From contig JALFBN010000006.1 in NCBI GenBank assembly GCA_022772085.1, forward strand, positions 1 to 64,000: a DNA stretch of 64,000 bases, written 5' to 3'. The notes below the pieces were generated by a model. It was not told the DNA's origin. It saw only the letters and a program-made list of their open reading frames with translations, and searched no databases. Made by a program: the position numbers and the translations under genes. Shown here piece after piece: positions 31,464-41,193 of the stretch; the stretch's first letter is position 1; every line of letters begins with the position of its first letter. The stretch comes from Porphyromonas sp. (GTDB taxonomy: Bacteria; Bacteroidota; Bacteroidia; Bacteroidales; Porphyromonadaceae).

Positions 31464-32353
31464 TGATAACATTGCATTTGATTCAACAGAAATATCGTGA
31501 TACGCTTCGATCTTATTATTCGGAAGATGAGATCCGTACAATGGTGCACATTCTATTGGAGGAGTATCTAGGGGTAACGCATACGCAACTCCTCTTGATG
31601 TCTTCTGATGCCCTGCTTGATTCCCGAGTGGAGCAACGTCTTAACGTAGCTCTAAGGCGTCTTTTGTCTCAAGAACCCATTCAATATATTTTAGGGCATG
31701 CTCCCTTTGGAGATCTTGATCTCAAAGTGGCTTCGGGAGTCCTGATCCCTCGACCCGAGACGGAAGAGTTATGTGCCATGATTGTGGAGCAACAGAGCGG
31801 ACGGTCGCCTCTTCGGATCCTTGATTTGGGTACGGGATCGGGCTGTATTGCTCTCTATTTGGCCGATAAATTGCCCCAAGCCCAGCTATTCGCCTTGGAA
31901 AAAAACGAAGCACCTGTCCGAGTAGCTCAATCCAATTTTTCTCAATATGCAGGTGTCGGATGCGCTCCACAATTGATTCAGGGAGATATGCTTTGTGGAG
32001 CTTCTTGGGTCGATCAATTGCCCCCACTAGACATCATTGTGAGCAATCCACCCTATATTCAACCCAAAGAATCCGTCTCTATGGAGCCTCATGTATTGGA
32101 TCATGAACCCTTTGATGCGCTCTTTGCTCCTGAGGAGGATCCGCTTCTTTTTTATAGAGCTATCCTTGATTTAATTGATCAAATACCACTTTCTTCAACA
32201 CCATCACCCCTAATTTATTTGGAGTTAAATGCCCTCTTAGCTCAAGAGACTTTGGCTCTGTATCTCACACATCCACGGATCCATTCGGCGCAGTTGCACC
32301 CCGATCTTTCGGGTAAGATGCGCTTTTTGACAGCAACGATTCAATCCCTATGA
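31460..32353 (+). CDS. prmC: Peptide chain release factor N5-glutamine methyltransferase
   Basis: LDLGTGSGCIALYLA and IVSNPPYI motifs; ATGA overlap with upstream gene. Confidence 0.93.
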   Translation: MMITLHLIQQKYRDTLRSYYSEDEIRTMVHILLEEYLGVTHTQLLLMSSDALLDSRVEQRLNVALRRLLSQEPIQYILGHAPFGDLDLKVASGVLIPRPETEELCAMIVEQQSGRSPLRILDLGTGSGCIALYLADKLPQAQLFALEKNEAPVRVAQSNFSQYAGVGCAPQLIQGDMLCGASWVDQLPPLDIIVSNPPYIQPKESVSMEPHVLDHEPFDALFAPEEDPLLFYRAILDLIDQIPLSSTPSPLIYLELNALLAQETLALYLTHPRIHSAQLHPDLSGKMRFLTATIQSL

Positions 32354-32808
32354 TTTCAGACGATCTATATAAAAAAGTGTGTAGCTACTGTGCTAAGGCG
32401 GAGCGTTGCCCCCAAGAGGTGGAGGAGTGGCTTCGTCGCCATCAAGTAGAGGAGATGAGTGAGCTTGTTATTGAACGCCTCAAAGAGGAGCGTTTTATCG
32501 ACGAAGAGCGTTTCATTCATGCTTATTGTGCGGACAAATTGCGCTTTTCGGGTTGGGGCCCTTTTAAGATCAAGCACGAACTGTATCGCCGAGATTTACC
32601 AGAGGGGCTTGTGGATCGTATTGTCTCCGTAGTGCAAGAAGAGGAGGATGCCCGAGCTATTCTGCAACGACTTTTGGTGAAAAGGTTAAGTATGTTGAGC
32701 GACCCATCTCCTGAGGAGATCCAGCAAAAGGTAATCGGTTGGGCTATGAATAAGGGATTTTATTTGGAGGATATCCTTTCGATCCTCAAGGAGCTCCGTG
32801 CATCGTAA
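32350..32808 (+). CDS. recX: RecX regulatory protein
   Basis: CSYCAKAERCPQEVEEWLRRH, ERFIDEERFIHAYCADKLRFSGWGPFKIKHELYRR. Confidence 0.88.
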   Translation: MISDDLYKKVCSYCAKAERCPQEVEEWLRRHQVEEMSELVIERLKEERFIDEERFIHAYCADKLRFSGWGPFKIKHELYRRDLPEGLVDRIVSVVQEEEDARAILQRLLVKRLSMLSDPSPEEIQQKVIGWAMNKGFYLEDILSILKELRAS

Positions 32809-33527
32809 TGCCTATTCGCACATTTCATTATACCTATCCCTCACGTGGGCAAATACTATTTCGGGCCCTTCTAGATACCTGCTATCCACGCTATTGCCCC
32901 GTGTGTTCCGTTCGTTTGGGAGCGGAGGAGGAGGGGATTTGTTCCGAATGTCTTTTGTCATTGGAACGTTATACCGAGGAGGTTTTGCAGGGTTTCGCTC
33001 GTCTTGAAGGGGCTTTTTGTCCCTTTGATCAACTCTTAGCAGGGTATAACTTCCGCAAGGGTGGTGCCATGCGAGAGGTAATACACAGCATTAAGTTCGA
33101 GGGCAATCGGGCGTTGGGGCTCGTGATGGGGCGTATGCTGGCACGCCACTTTGCACTATCTTCAAGCGATTACGATTTTATAGTACCGATTGTTTCGTAT
33201 TGGCGACGTGCCGGCAGGCGAGGATACCATCAAGCCGAAATTCTGGCTCGTGGGGTCAGTATGGTTAGTGGTATCCCCGTGGCAACGCAAGCCCTAAGGC
33301 GTAAGAGCCAAAGCATCAGTCAGACGGATTTGGGGCGACAAGATCGACTTCAGGCAATGACGGGGGCTTTTTCATTGGGACGAGATAAGCTTCCTAGGGG
33401 AAGTCGAATTCTATTGATGGATGATGTTTTGACCTCAGGGGCAACCCTTATTGCCGCAGCAGATGTATTGTCAGAAGTGACACCTTCGAGTCTTGTCGCT
33501 TTGGTCCTAGCTGTTGATGAGGCATAG
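32808..33527 (+). CDS. ComF family phosphoribosyltransferase-like protein
   Basis: CPVCSVRLGAEEEGICSEC zinc-finger-like N-term; ILLMDDVLTSGATL PRPP-binding motif. Confidence 0.9.
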   Translation: MPIRTFHYTYPSRGQILFRALLDTCYPRYCPVCSVRLGAEEEGICSECLLSLERYTEEVLQGFARLEGAFCPFDQLLAGYNFRKGGAMREVIHSIKFEGNRALGLVMGRMLARHFALSSSDYDFIVPIVSYWRRAGRRGYHQAEILARGVSMVSGIPVATQALRRKSQSISQTDLGRQDRLQAMTGAFSLGRDKLPRGSRILLMDDVLTSGATLIAAADVLSEVTPSSLVALVLAVDEA

Positions 33528-33583
33528 AGGGTTAGAAAATACAGCCCAATACTTTTTTTGTTGTAGGTGTATAGAGAAAAAAT

Positions 33584-33620
33584 TAGAGGGCAGGAGATTT
33601 TAGTCCCCTGCCCTCTGTTT
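33584..33620 (+). terminator. Strong intrinsic terminator after comF
   Basis: AGAGGGCAGG...CCTGCCCTCT then gTTTTT. Confidence 0.8.
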
Positions 33621-33669
33621 TTAGTATTAGAGGTGCGTTGTTAGAGATTCGTTGTGACCTCTCTGACGA

Positions 33670-36186
33670 TTAATTCCCATAAAGTTGTTCCCACCAGGTA
33701 CTATCTCCTTGGAGGAATCGGGCAAACCAAGCTTGTATGCTGGCGGTCCACTTCTCCCGACGTTCGGGTTCTAGAATAAAATGATCTTGCCCCGTAAATT
33801 CTATCAGTTCTACCTCTCTACCGAGTACTTTGAGGGCATTGTATAGATTGACGCTTTCGCCAGTGGGTACGTTGGTATCGCTGTCTCCATGCAGAAGGAG
33901 CAGGGGTGTGTGAATCTTGTCCGCATTGAAGAGAGGACTTCGATCTACATAAATATCTTTACGGCTCCATGGATAACTCCCTTGGGCTGCAATGGCATTG
34001 TAACCTATCCCCCAGTAGCCACTACCCCAATAGTTACTGATACTACTAATACCGGCATGGCTTACTGCAGCTGCAAAGGTATTGCCTTTGGTCTGGAGGT
34101 ATTGGGTCATAAATCCACCATAGCTCGCTCCAAAACATCCGATCTTGGATGCGTCAACGAAAGGATGTGCCTTGCAAAAAGCTTTGGTTGCTTCGATGAT
34201 TTCCGTAGCCGTCGGTTCTCCCCAAGCATTGAGGTGGCGTGCGGCAAACTCTTGTCCATAACCGGTACACCCACTAGGGTTAAGGGTATAGACAACATAG
34301 CCGAGGGCTGCATACATGGCCAGTGAATAGGTCCCTTCCATACGTCGAGAGGTAGGTGATGTACCACCGTAGTAATAGACGAGCATGGGGTACTTTTTGT
34401 TGGCATCGAAGTGGGGAGGTAAGTAGTACCAACCCTCAATGGGTGTGCCTTGTGGCGTTGTGTATGTGAAGTCTTGTACGGTAGGACGTTCATAGTTCGC
34501 CATCTTTTCAGGATCTAAGTCCCAAATCTTTTTAGGTTTCTCTCGATGCACGGCGTAGAGGGCATCGGCACGAGTAGCACTTTGTCCATGGTACCAATAA
34601 TCTCCCGAGAGGTAAGCTACGGAGAGGGAGCCTACATAGTCTTCCGTTACGGGTAGTGCGTGGATAAGGGCACGTGAGGTATCGAGTTTGTAAAGATGCT
34701 TGCGAGAACCATTCTCCGCGATGAAATAGTAAAATCCTTTGCTATCAAAGGTTCCATACTCTACTGACGGGGCAAAATGTAAGGAGGGTGTCTGTATTTT
34801 TCCGGTAGAGAGGGAGTAGAGGAAAAGTTCTCCTTCAAATCCATTGGCCATCTGCTCTTTGGGGAGTTCTTTGCCAACACCTTCAAAAGCATTGGGCGAA
34901 CCGGTAATGAGGAGAAGATCAGGGTTGTTGGGGACATAGCGTGCATCTTTGAGATCGGCTAGGCTACGGACGAGGGTATCCACCTGCCCTGTTCTGGGAT
35001 CGAACTGGTAGAGGTCGCTGAAGTCGTAGGGCTCACGAGTCCAATCTGTAGTATAGCGAGCGAATAGAAGTTTTCCTGAAGCGGCTATGTCGAGCAGCCC
35101 GATATTTTCTTTTGGGGAGGTGAGGGGAGACTGGATTCCCGTGATGAGATCCACTTCCACCCACTGAGAAGCATCACGCCATGAGGGTATCCGGTCATTC
35201 GGGTCACGCATACGGATCACCTTGTCGTCCTTTGCATCGCCCTTGACCTCCTTGGCAAAATAGAGTTTTTTTGCGTCCGGAGAGATTTTATAGCTTCCTT
35301 CAGGGAGATCTTTCAGGAGGATGTATTCTTGATCTCCCAGAGGAGACTGTACGATAAGAAGGCGTTTGTCTCCTTCGGTGCGCACGAGGTGTAGTTGATC
35401 CGTTCTAGGCATCCATTGGGCGTATACGAGCTCTTTACTCTCTCTGATGAGCGTGCCGTTGGCATGAATAAGCCGCCCGAAGTATTCCGTTTTGCGCTCC
35501 CTTTGAGAGGAATAGATGACAAGGGCATACTTTCCCGAGGGAGAGAGACGAACGCCCGATATGCTCTTGCCCGACATCATGTAGGCGAGGTCAAGTTGTT
35601 TCTTTTGCATAGGTGCAAACTCGGGCGTGCTCCCCGAACTTGGCTCCAGTGTTATCCGAAATCCCCTGCGAGTACTATCAGTGGGTAAGGAGAGGTGCCG
35701 GATTTCTAACTGATGGTTCCCGGGAGGAAATTGCCAAGTGTAGGCGAGTAGTGCCATTGTGTCTGTAGAACTTCCTTGGATGGACTGTGCAGCGAGTTGT
35801 CCATCAACGAATAGGCTCATTGGTTGTTGCCCATAAATACGCAATGTACCTGCACTATATAGGTTGTTGAACAGCTGTGTTCGATAGATTTTGAGGACCC
35901 TTTGTGATTGGGATATTACCTCTCTCGCAAACCATCCTGACCCATCTGCCATGATCGGCGTTGAGGGGGATTGGTGACTTTGCCCCAATGTAAGGGGATG
36001 GAGTAATACGTCTCGCTCCATATACGAAGCCGTGGTATCTTTAATGACCATACAGTGCGGTAGCGTAAGGCTCTCTGCATGGATGAGGCTCGTGATCGGA
36101 CGTTCGGATTCTCGTTGTTGGGCTGTGCCGCTCCACGTTGTATAGAGTGAAGCGATGGCCAGTAGTAAAATCTGTCTGAATTGCAT
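33670..36186 (-). CDS. S9-family prolyl oligopeptidase-type serine peptidase
   Basis: Signal peptide; GCFGASYGGFMTQYL, HGDSDTNVPTGESVNLYNAL, GQDHFI triad context. Confidence 0.92.
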   Translation of the reverse strand: MQFRQILLLAIASLYTTWSGTAQQRESERPITSLIHAESLTLPHCMVIKDTTASYMERDVLLHPLTLGQSHQSPSTPIMADGSGWFAREVISQSQRVLKIYRTQLFNNLYSAGTLRIYGQQPMSLFVDGQLAAQSIQGSSTDTMALLAYTWQFPPGNHQLEIRHLSLPTDSTRRGFRITLEPSSGSTPEFAPMQKKQLDLAYMMSGKSISGVRLSPSGKYALVIYSSQRERKTEYFGRLIHANGTLIRESKELVYAQWMPRTDQLHLVRTEGDKRLLIVQSPLGDQEYILLKDLPEGSYKISPDAKKLYFAKEVKGDAKDDKVIRMRDPNDRIPSWRDASQWVEVDLITGIQSPLTSPKENIGLLDIAASGKLLFARYTTDWTREPYDFSDLYQFDPRTGQVDTLVRSLADLKDARYVPNNPDLLLITGSPNAFEGVGKELPKEQMANGFEGELFLYSLSTGKIQTPSLHFAPSVEYGTFDSKGFYYFIAENGSRKHLYKLDTSRALIHALPVTEDYVGSLSVAYLSGDYWYHGQSATRADALYAVHREKPKKIWDLDPEKMANYERPTVQDFTYTTPQGTPIEGWYYLPPHFDANKKYPMLVYYYGGTSPTSRRMEGTYSLAMYAALGYVVYTLNPSGCTGYGQEFAARHLNAWGEPTATEIIEATKAFCKAHPFVDASKIGCFGASYGGFMTQYLQTKGNTFAAAVSHAGISSISNYWGSGYWGIGYNAIAAQGSYPWSRKDIYVDRSPLFNADKIHTPLLLLHGDSDTNVPTGESVNLYNALKVLGREVELIEFTGQDHFILEPERREKWTASIQAWFARFLQGDSTWWEQLYGN

Positions 36187-36204
36187 CGTGTATAAGGTTT
36201 ATGA

Positions 36205-37263
36205 TTACCAAATTGTTATTGCTTTACCGCCTTCGGCTTTGGGGAATACGTTACCGACCACTGCCGCGTGAGCCGTCGTGGGGTGGGCACGTAGTTGTGT
36301 GAGGAGCTCGGAAGCCTCTCCTGCCGGTAGGGCTATGAGTAATCCTCCCGATGTCTGTGCATCGGCAGCGAGGAGCAACTCCTCCAGAGGGGCATGGTTT
36401 TGCAAGTGTTCCTCGGCATAGCGTTTATTGCGCAGTGCTCCACCCGGGATACACCCCCCATGTAGGAGTTGGCGTACTCCCCCGAAGGCCGGGAGGGCAG
36501 AGGCTTCGAAATGCAACTCTACTCCCGAGGCTAGGGCGAGTTGCATGGCGTGTCCAAGAAGTCCAAATCCCGTAATATCAGTAGCAGCGTGTACGGAAAA
36601 GTGTTGCATACATTCTGCTGCATATCGGTTGAGAGTTTGCATGGATTGGAGGGCTTCTTGGTAATGATGGGGGTGTGCCATCCCCAAGCGGTGAGCTGCT
36701 ATTAGTACACCTGTTCCGAGAGGCTTGGTTAGGATTAAAGCATCTCCAACCTTTGCTCCTTGATTGGTGATGATCTTTTGTGGGTGAATGCGTCCGATAA
36801 CGGCCATGCCGTATTTAACGGGGTCGTCTTCGATGGTATGCCCTCCGACGATGAGAGCCCCGGCTTCTTCAGCAGCAGCTTGTCCCCCTCGCAAAATCTC
36901 CCGAAGGACCTCCAGAGGAAATCGTTTGGAGGGAAAAAGGGCAATGTTGAGGCAAAGAAGAGGACTTCCTCCCATCGCATAAACATCGCTTAGCGCGTTG
37001 GTGGCGGCAATGCGCCCAAAGGTAAAAGGGTCACTCGCTACGGGAGGAAAAAAGTCTGTGGTGACGATTAGGGCTTCAGTTTCACTGATCTGATAAACTC
37101 CGGCATCGTCGCTTGTGGAGGTCCCTACGAGTAGGCGATCACTCTGGGGTAGTGGGAGATCTACCAAGATTTTGTGCAGTTCTTTAGGATCTAGTTTGGC
37201 AGAGCATCCACCCTGTTGCAGTCCATCTAAAAGATCAATCATAGGGAGGTCGTTTCGTTCCAT
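36205..37263 (-). CDS. selD: Selenide, water dikinase
   Basis: GGCSAKLDP N-term (CxxK retained), DDAGVYQ, TTDFFPPVASDPFTFGRIAATNALSDVYAMGG. Confidence 0.93.
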   Translation of the reverse strand: MERNDLPMIDLLDGLQQGGCSAKLDPKELHKILVDLPLPQSDRLLVGTSTSDDAGVYQISETEALIVTTDFFPPVASDPFTFGRIAATNALSDVYAMGGSPLLCLNIALFPSKRFPLEVLREILRGGQAAAEEAGALIVGGHTIEDDPVKYGMAVIGRIHPQKIITNQGAKVGDALILTKPLGTGVLIAAHRLGMAHPHHYQEALQSMQTLNRYAAECMQHFSVHAATDITGFGLLGHAMQLALASGVELHFEASALPAFGGVRQLLHGGCIPGGALRNKRYAEEHLQNHAPLEELLLAADAQTSGGLLIALPAGEASELLTQLRAHPTTAHAAVVGNVFPKAEGGKAITIW

Positions 37264-37505
37264 TCTTGAATCAAATCAAAAGTTTGGGCTGTGTAAACTT
37301 TGCCTGCGATCTGCGCTTGCCGAAGTAAAGAGATCGCCCGTTGTGCTACGGGTTCTGTAAGTCCGAGGCACATTCCACATCCTGCCATTATGGCATCGGG
37401 GACGGAGAGCACACGTACTTCAAGTCCCTCTCCCTCACAGAGGGCTAGTGCTCGGACAAATAGTCGAGTGGAGCCAAAAAGGATCAATACACTATCGGAG
37501 TACAT
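37239..37505 (-). CDS. DUF3343 (putative Se/S carrier-like) small protein
   Basis: 88 aa, LILFGSTRLFVRAL...SVPDAIMAGCGMCLGL; ATG at 37505; overlaps selD start. Confidence 0.75.
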   Translation of the reverse strand: MYSDSVLILFGSTRLFVRALALCEGEGLEVRVLSVPDAIMAGCGMCLGLTEPVAQRAISLLRQAQIAGKVYTAQTFDLIQEWNETTSL

Positions 37506-38637
37506 CCTCAAGAGCTTGGGCCAGGAGTTGTAGATCTTTTCGTGTATGATAGGGTGAGAGGGAGATCCGCACCGTGCCACCTCGCTCTAAAGTTCCTAAA
37601 GTTTGGTGGGCTAGAGGGGCACAATGCAAGCCATCACGCACCAAGATGTTATATTGATGACGCAGAGCATTCGCGATCTCATCCGCCCGTTTTTGCACGT
37701 GGTATAGTGAGAAAAGTGGTCCTTGGTACTCAAGCTTTTGGGCTCGTAGTAGTCGTACTTCGGGATTTTTCTCTAGAGGAGCAAAGAGTATTTCTTCCCA
37801 ATCTTGGGGCAATGTGCCCCAGGAAACCGGATTTTTGACTGCTTCTACGAGAGCATCCAATCCCAGCATATTGGGCGTTCCGGCACTGAATCTCTCGGGC
37901 ATCTCTAGGGGCGTATCTATATAGTTTTCGCTGTGGATCCCATTGCCTCCCACGATTAGAGGTTCAATACTTTTGGGATTCTTTATGAAAAATCCTCCCA
38001 CACCCGTAGGACCTAAGAGCCCTTTATGCCCGGAGAATACGATGTAATCGAACGATACACTTTGTGGAATATCATTGTACCCGAGGTACTGAGCCGTATC
38101 TAGAAGTAGGGGTATTCCCAGGTCCTCTCCAATGATTGAGGCGATATCAGTAAGTGGTTGAATCACACCATTGACGTTGCTCTCGGCGTTGACGATGGCA
38201 AGCGAAGTGCTCGGACGTGCCTCCTGACGAAGTCGCTCTACATCAATGCGACCATCACCATAGGCAGGCATGATACGGAGGTTAAAGCCCATCTTCGCTT
38301 TAAGTCGATGGAGTGGACGCATGACGGCATTGTGCTCCAACGGGGAGATCCAGAGGGTACGCCCCTCTAGTTGCAGGCTGTTAAGTATTGTATTGATGGA
38401 TTCTGTTGCCCCGCTATTGAGAACAATTTGCTCCGGATTGACACCGCCCAACCGTTGGGCGAGTTGGTCTCTTAGCCACTCAATACGCACCATAGCCTCT
38501 AGGGTACTTGGTGCCGTACTGCGACCATAAGAGCCTATAGGATTGTCGTAATAATGAGCTAATCGATTCGATACCGCAGGGCTTTTGGGCCACGAAGTGG
38601 TGCCATTGTCGAAATAGAGAAGAGGTGATTGTGTCAT
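37492..38637 (-). CDS. Class V aminotransferase / cysteine desulfurase family (EF2568-like)
   Basis: YFDNGTTSWPKSPAV, VLNSGATESINTIL, FSGHKGLLGPTGVGGFFI. Confidence 0.88.
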   Translation of the reverse strand: MTQSPLLYFDNGTTSWPKSPAVSNRLAHYYDNPIGSYGRSTAPSTLEAMVRIEWLRDQLAQRLGGVNPEQIVLNSGATESINTILNSLQLEGRTLWISPLEHNAVMRPLHRLKAKMGFNLRIMPAYGDGRIDVERLRQEARPSTSLAIVNAESNVNGVIQPLTDIASIIGEDLGIPLLLDTAQYLGYNDIPQSVSFDYIVFSGHKGLLGPTGVGGFFIKNPKSIEPLIVGGNGIHSENYIDTPLEMPERFSAGTPNMLGLDALVEAVKNPVSWGTLPQDWEEILFAPLEKNPEVRLLRAQKLEYQGPLFSLYHVQKRADEIANALRHQYNILVRDGLHCAPLAHQTLGTLERGGTVRISLSPYHTRKDLQLLAQALEDVLR

Positions 38638-38649
38638 GACTTGTATCCC

Positions 38650-39252
38650 TCAGAGGGTGACAATACGATGCGCAAGACGCATATATTCTGCGATGGTGAG
38701 CATGTTGGAGATCGTACCTACGGCTATTTGGTCTTTGAGCCCAAAGTAATCGATGCAGGTGCCACAGAGGGTAATTTCTACGCCATATTCACTCTGTAGT
38801 CGGGTCAGTGTTGCTCCGGTATCAGTTCCCTCTTTTGCCAAGAGTACTCCCGTATTGAAACAAATGATTCGACGTGGTTTTATTTCTTGACCCTCCAAGG
38901 CATTGACAAAGGCACGTGCTAAGATTTGTCCCAAGGTGTCGTCGCCCCGTCCCATCGTGTTGCTGGAAAGTACAACGATGTAGTCCTCGTTGTTTTGTGG
39001 AGCAGTGGTTGTGGAGCAGGCTTCCACCTGAGGGATGAAGATGAGGCGTGTGCAGTTATCTTCTTCCTCCCGAGTGACGGTAGGGGCAATCTGCTTGATG
39101 TAGTCGGTTAGATTCTGACAAGCGGTTTCATTATCCGTTAAAACATGCCACTCCTCACCCGTACAACCGTGTTCAAGAAGGGCTTTCTTTAGTAGAATAA
39201 GGGGCATGGGACAGAGCTGTCCTCGAGTATCAACTAGTTGCATTGCAGTCAC
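38650..39252 (-). CDS. yedF: Selenium-metabolism protein YedF (TusA-like + DsrE-like)
   Basis: VDTRGQLCPMPLILLKKAL TusA-like CPxP motif; IVVLSSNTMGRGDDTLGQILARAFVNAL. Confidence 0.9.
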   Translation of the reverse strand: MTAMQLVDTRGQLCPMPLILLKKALLEHGCTGEEWHVLTDNETACQNLTDYIKQIAPTVTREEEDNCTRLIFIPQVEACSTTTAPQNNEDYIVVLSSNTMGRGDDTLGQILARAFVNALEGQEIKPRRIICFNTGVLLAKEGTDTGATLTRLQSEYGVEITLCGTCIDYFGLKDQIAVGTISNMLTIAEYMRLAHRIVTL

Positions 39253-39255
39253 TAC

Positions 39256-41193
39256 TTATATAGATTCATTCTCTGAAAGTTTTTCCATTGCCTCTTCCCA
39301 TACCTTCATGGCTTGGTTCAATTGTTTCTGAATTGCCTCATAGTCTCCGAAAAGGGGACTTGTCATGGGGAGGTTGGGGGCTGATAGTTCGGCTTCAATC
39401 TGTTGGAGTTTCGCCTCTAGTTCGACGATTTTATCCTCGGCTTCTTGTGCTCGCTTTTCTAAATTCTTCCTGATCCGAGATCGCTCTTTTTGCGTTTGAT
39501 AATCCTCTTTGACCGTTTGCTTTTTTTGTGATGCAGGGATCTCTTTTTTAGCTGAAGAAGTTGCTTCGATCTCTCGGAGGCTTTCCATTCTCCGCTTGGA
39601 GAGGTAATCGTAAATTCCTCCCAGGTGTACGATTACTTGACCATGCGAAAATTCATAGACTTGCCCCACTAATCCATCCAAGAAGTCTCGGTCATGCGAA
39701 ACGAGGACAACCGTACCTTCGAACTTCTTAATGGCCTCTTTGAGCACATCTTTGGAGCGCATATCGAGGTGATTTGTTGGCTCATCTAGAATGAGTAGAT
39801 TGGCGGGTTCGAGTAGTAGTATCAGTATTGCAAGTCGTGCTCGCTCACCTCCACTAAGCACCGATACAGGCTTGTCTGCCAGCTCTCCACCGAACATAAA
39901 AGCACCCAAAAGGTTGTTTATTTTGTCTCGCACAGGGCCACGTGCTGCCCGATCGACAGTATCTCGTATCGTAAGGTTGGGGTCAAGCTCTTGTGCTCTA
40001 TTCTGCGAAAAGTAGGCAATGCGTACGTTATGTCCTAATTTGAGTGAGCCCGTATAGTCTTGAATCTGTTGCATGATACACTTGACCATTGTGGACTTGC
40101 CCGCTCCATTTTTACCCACAAATGCCACTTTGTCGCCTCGACGGAGGGTGAAGGTCGCATGATCGAAGATCTGATGACTTCCATAGGCTTTCCCAACGTT
40201 TTCTGCTATGATAGGGAAGTCTCCGGATCGCTCGGCGGGGGGAAATCTGAAGTGAATATGTGACAGATCGAGGTCATCTATTTCGATGCGTTCGATCTTC
40301 TCCAATTGCTTTATACGGCTCTGCACCTGAATTGCTTTGGTTGCTTGGTAGCGGAACCGCTCGATAAAGGCTTCGATCTCTTCGATCTCCTTGCGTTGGT
40401 TCTCAAATGCCCTACGCTGTTGTTCCAGGCGCTCCTGACGCAGTACGACATACTGAGAATAGTTGGTTTTGTAGTCATAGATACGCCCGAGTTCAATCTC
40501 AATAGTTCGAGAGGTGGTCGCATCTAAAAAAGCGCGATCGTGCGAAACTAATAGCAACGTTGCTCCTGAAGTCTTGATGAATTGCTCCAGCCATTCTATG
40601 GATTCAATGTCTAGGTGGTTGGTCGGTTCGTCCAGTAACAAGATGTCGGGCTTGCGAAGTAGTATTTTGGCTAGCTCGATGCGCATACGCCACCCTCCGC
40701 TAAACTCGCTTGTAGGGCGATGGAAGTCTTCTCGCTCAAAGCCCAGTCCAATCAGAGTGCGTTCCACTTCGGCTCGGTAATTTTCTTGCCCCAGCATATG
40801 AAGTCTATCGCTCTCAGAGGAGAAGCGTTCGATAAGATTGTGATATTCTGTGCTGTCAAAATCGGTACATTGACTCATCTCGTTGGCGAGTCGATCCACT
40901 TTGGCTTTGAGACGCTCTACCTCTTCGAAGACGGTTTGAGCCTCCTCCAGTACTGTGCGTCCATCGGTTAACTGCATGACCTGTGGTAGATAACCGATTT
41001 GGAGATCTCGAGGATGAGTGATGGTGCCACTTGTCGCTTCGCCAATTCCTGCAATGAGTTTGAGTAAGGTTGACTTACCAGCTCCATTTTTCCCTACGAG
41101 AGCCACACGCTCCTTCGCGGATATGACGAATGAAATATCGTTAAAAAGCAATTGCTTTCCGAAGTCTATGGTAAGATGTTGTGCCGAAATCAT
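39256..41193 (-). CDS. ABC-F family ATP-binding protein
   Basis: Two ABC domains (GKNGAGKSTLLKLIAG; GKNGAGKSTMVKCI), two LSGGE-type signatures, C-terminal coiled coil. Confidence 0.93.
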   Translation of the reverse strand: MISAQHLTIDFGKQLLFNDISFVISAKERVALVGKNGAGKSTLLKLIAGIGEATSGTITHPRDLQIGYLPQVMQLTDGRTVLEEAQTVFEEVERLKAKVDRLANEMSQCTDFDSTEYHNLIERFSSESDRLHMLGQENYRAEVERTLIGLGFEREDFHRPTSEFSGGWRMRIELAKILLRKPDILLLDEPTNHLDIESIEWLEQFIKTSGATLLLVSHDRAFLDATTSRTIEIELGRIYDYKTNYSQYVVLRQERLEQQRRAFENQRKEIEEIEAFIERFRYQATKAIQVQSRIKQLEKIERIEIDDLDLSHIHFRFPPAERSGDFPIIAENVGKAYGSHQIFDHATFTLRRGDKVAFVGKNGAGKSTMVKCIMQQIQDYTGSLKLGHNVRIAYFSQNRAQELDPNLTIRDTVDRAARGPVRDKINNLLGAFMFGGELADKPVSVLSGGERARLAILILLLEPANLLILDEPTNHLDMRSKDVLKEAIKKFEGTVVLVSHDRDFLDGLVGQVYEFSHGQVIVHLGGIYDYLSKRRMESLREIEATSSAKKEIPASQKKQTVKEDYQTQKERSRIRKNLEKRAQEAEDKIVELEAKLQQIEAELSAPNLPMTSPLFGDYEAIQKQLNQAMKVWEEAMEKLSENESI

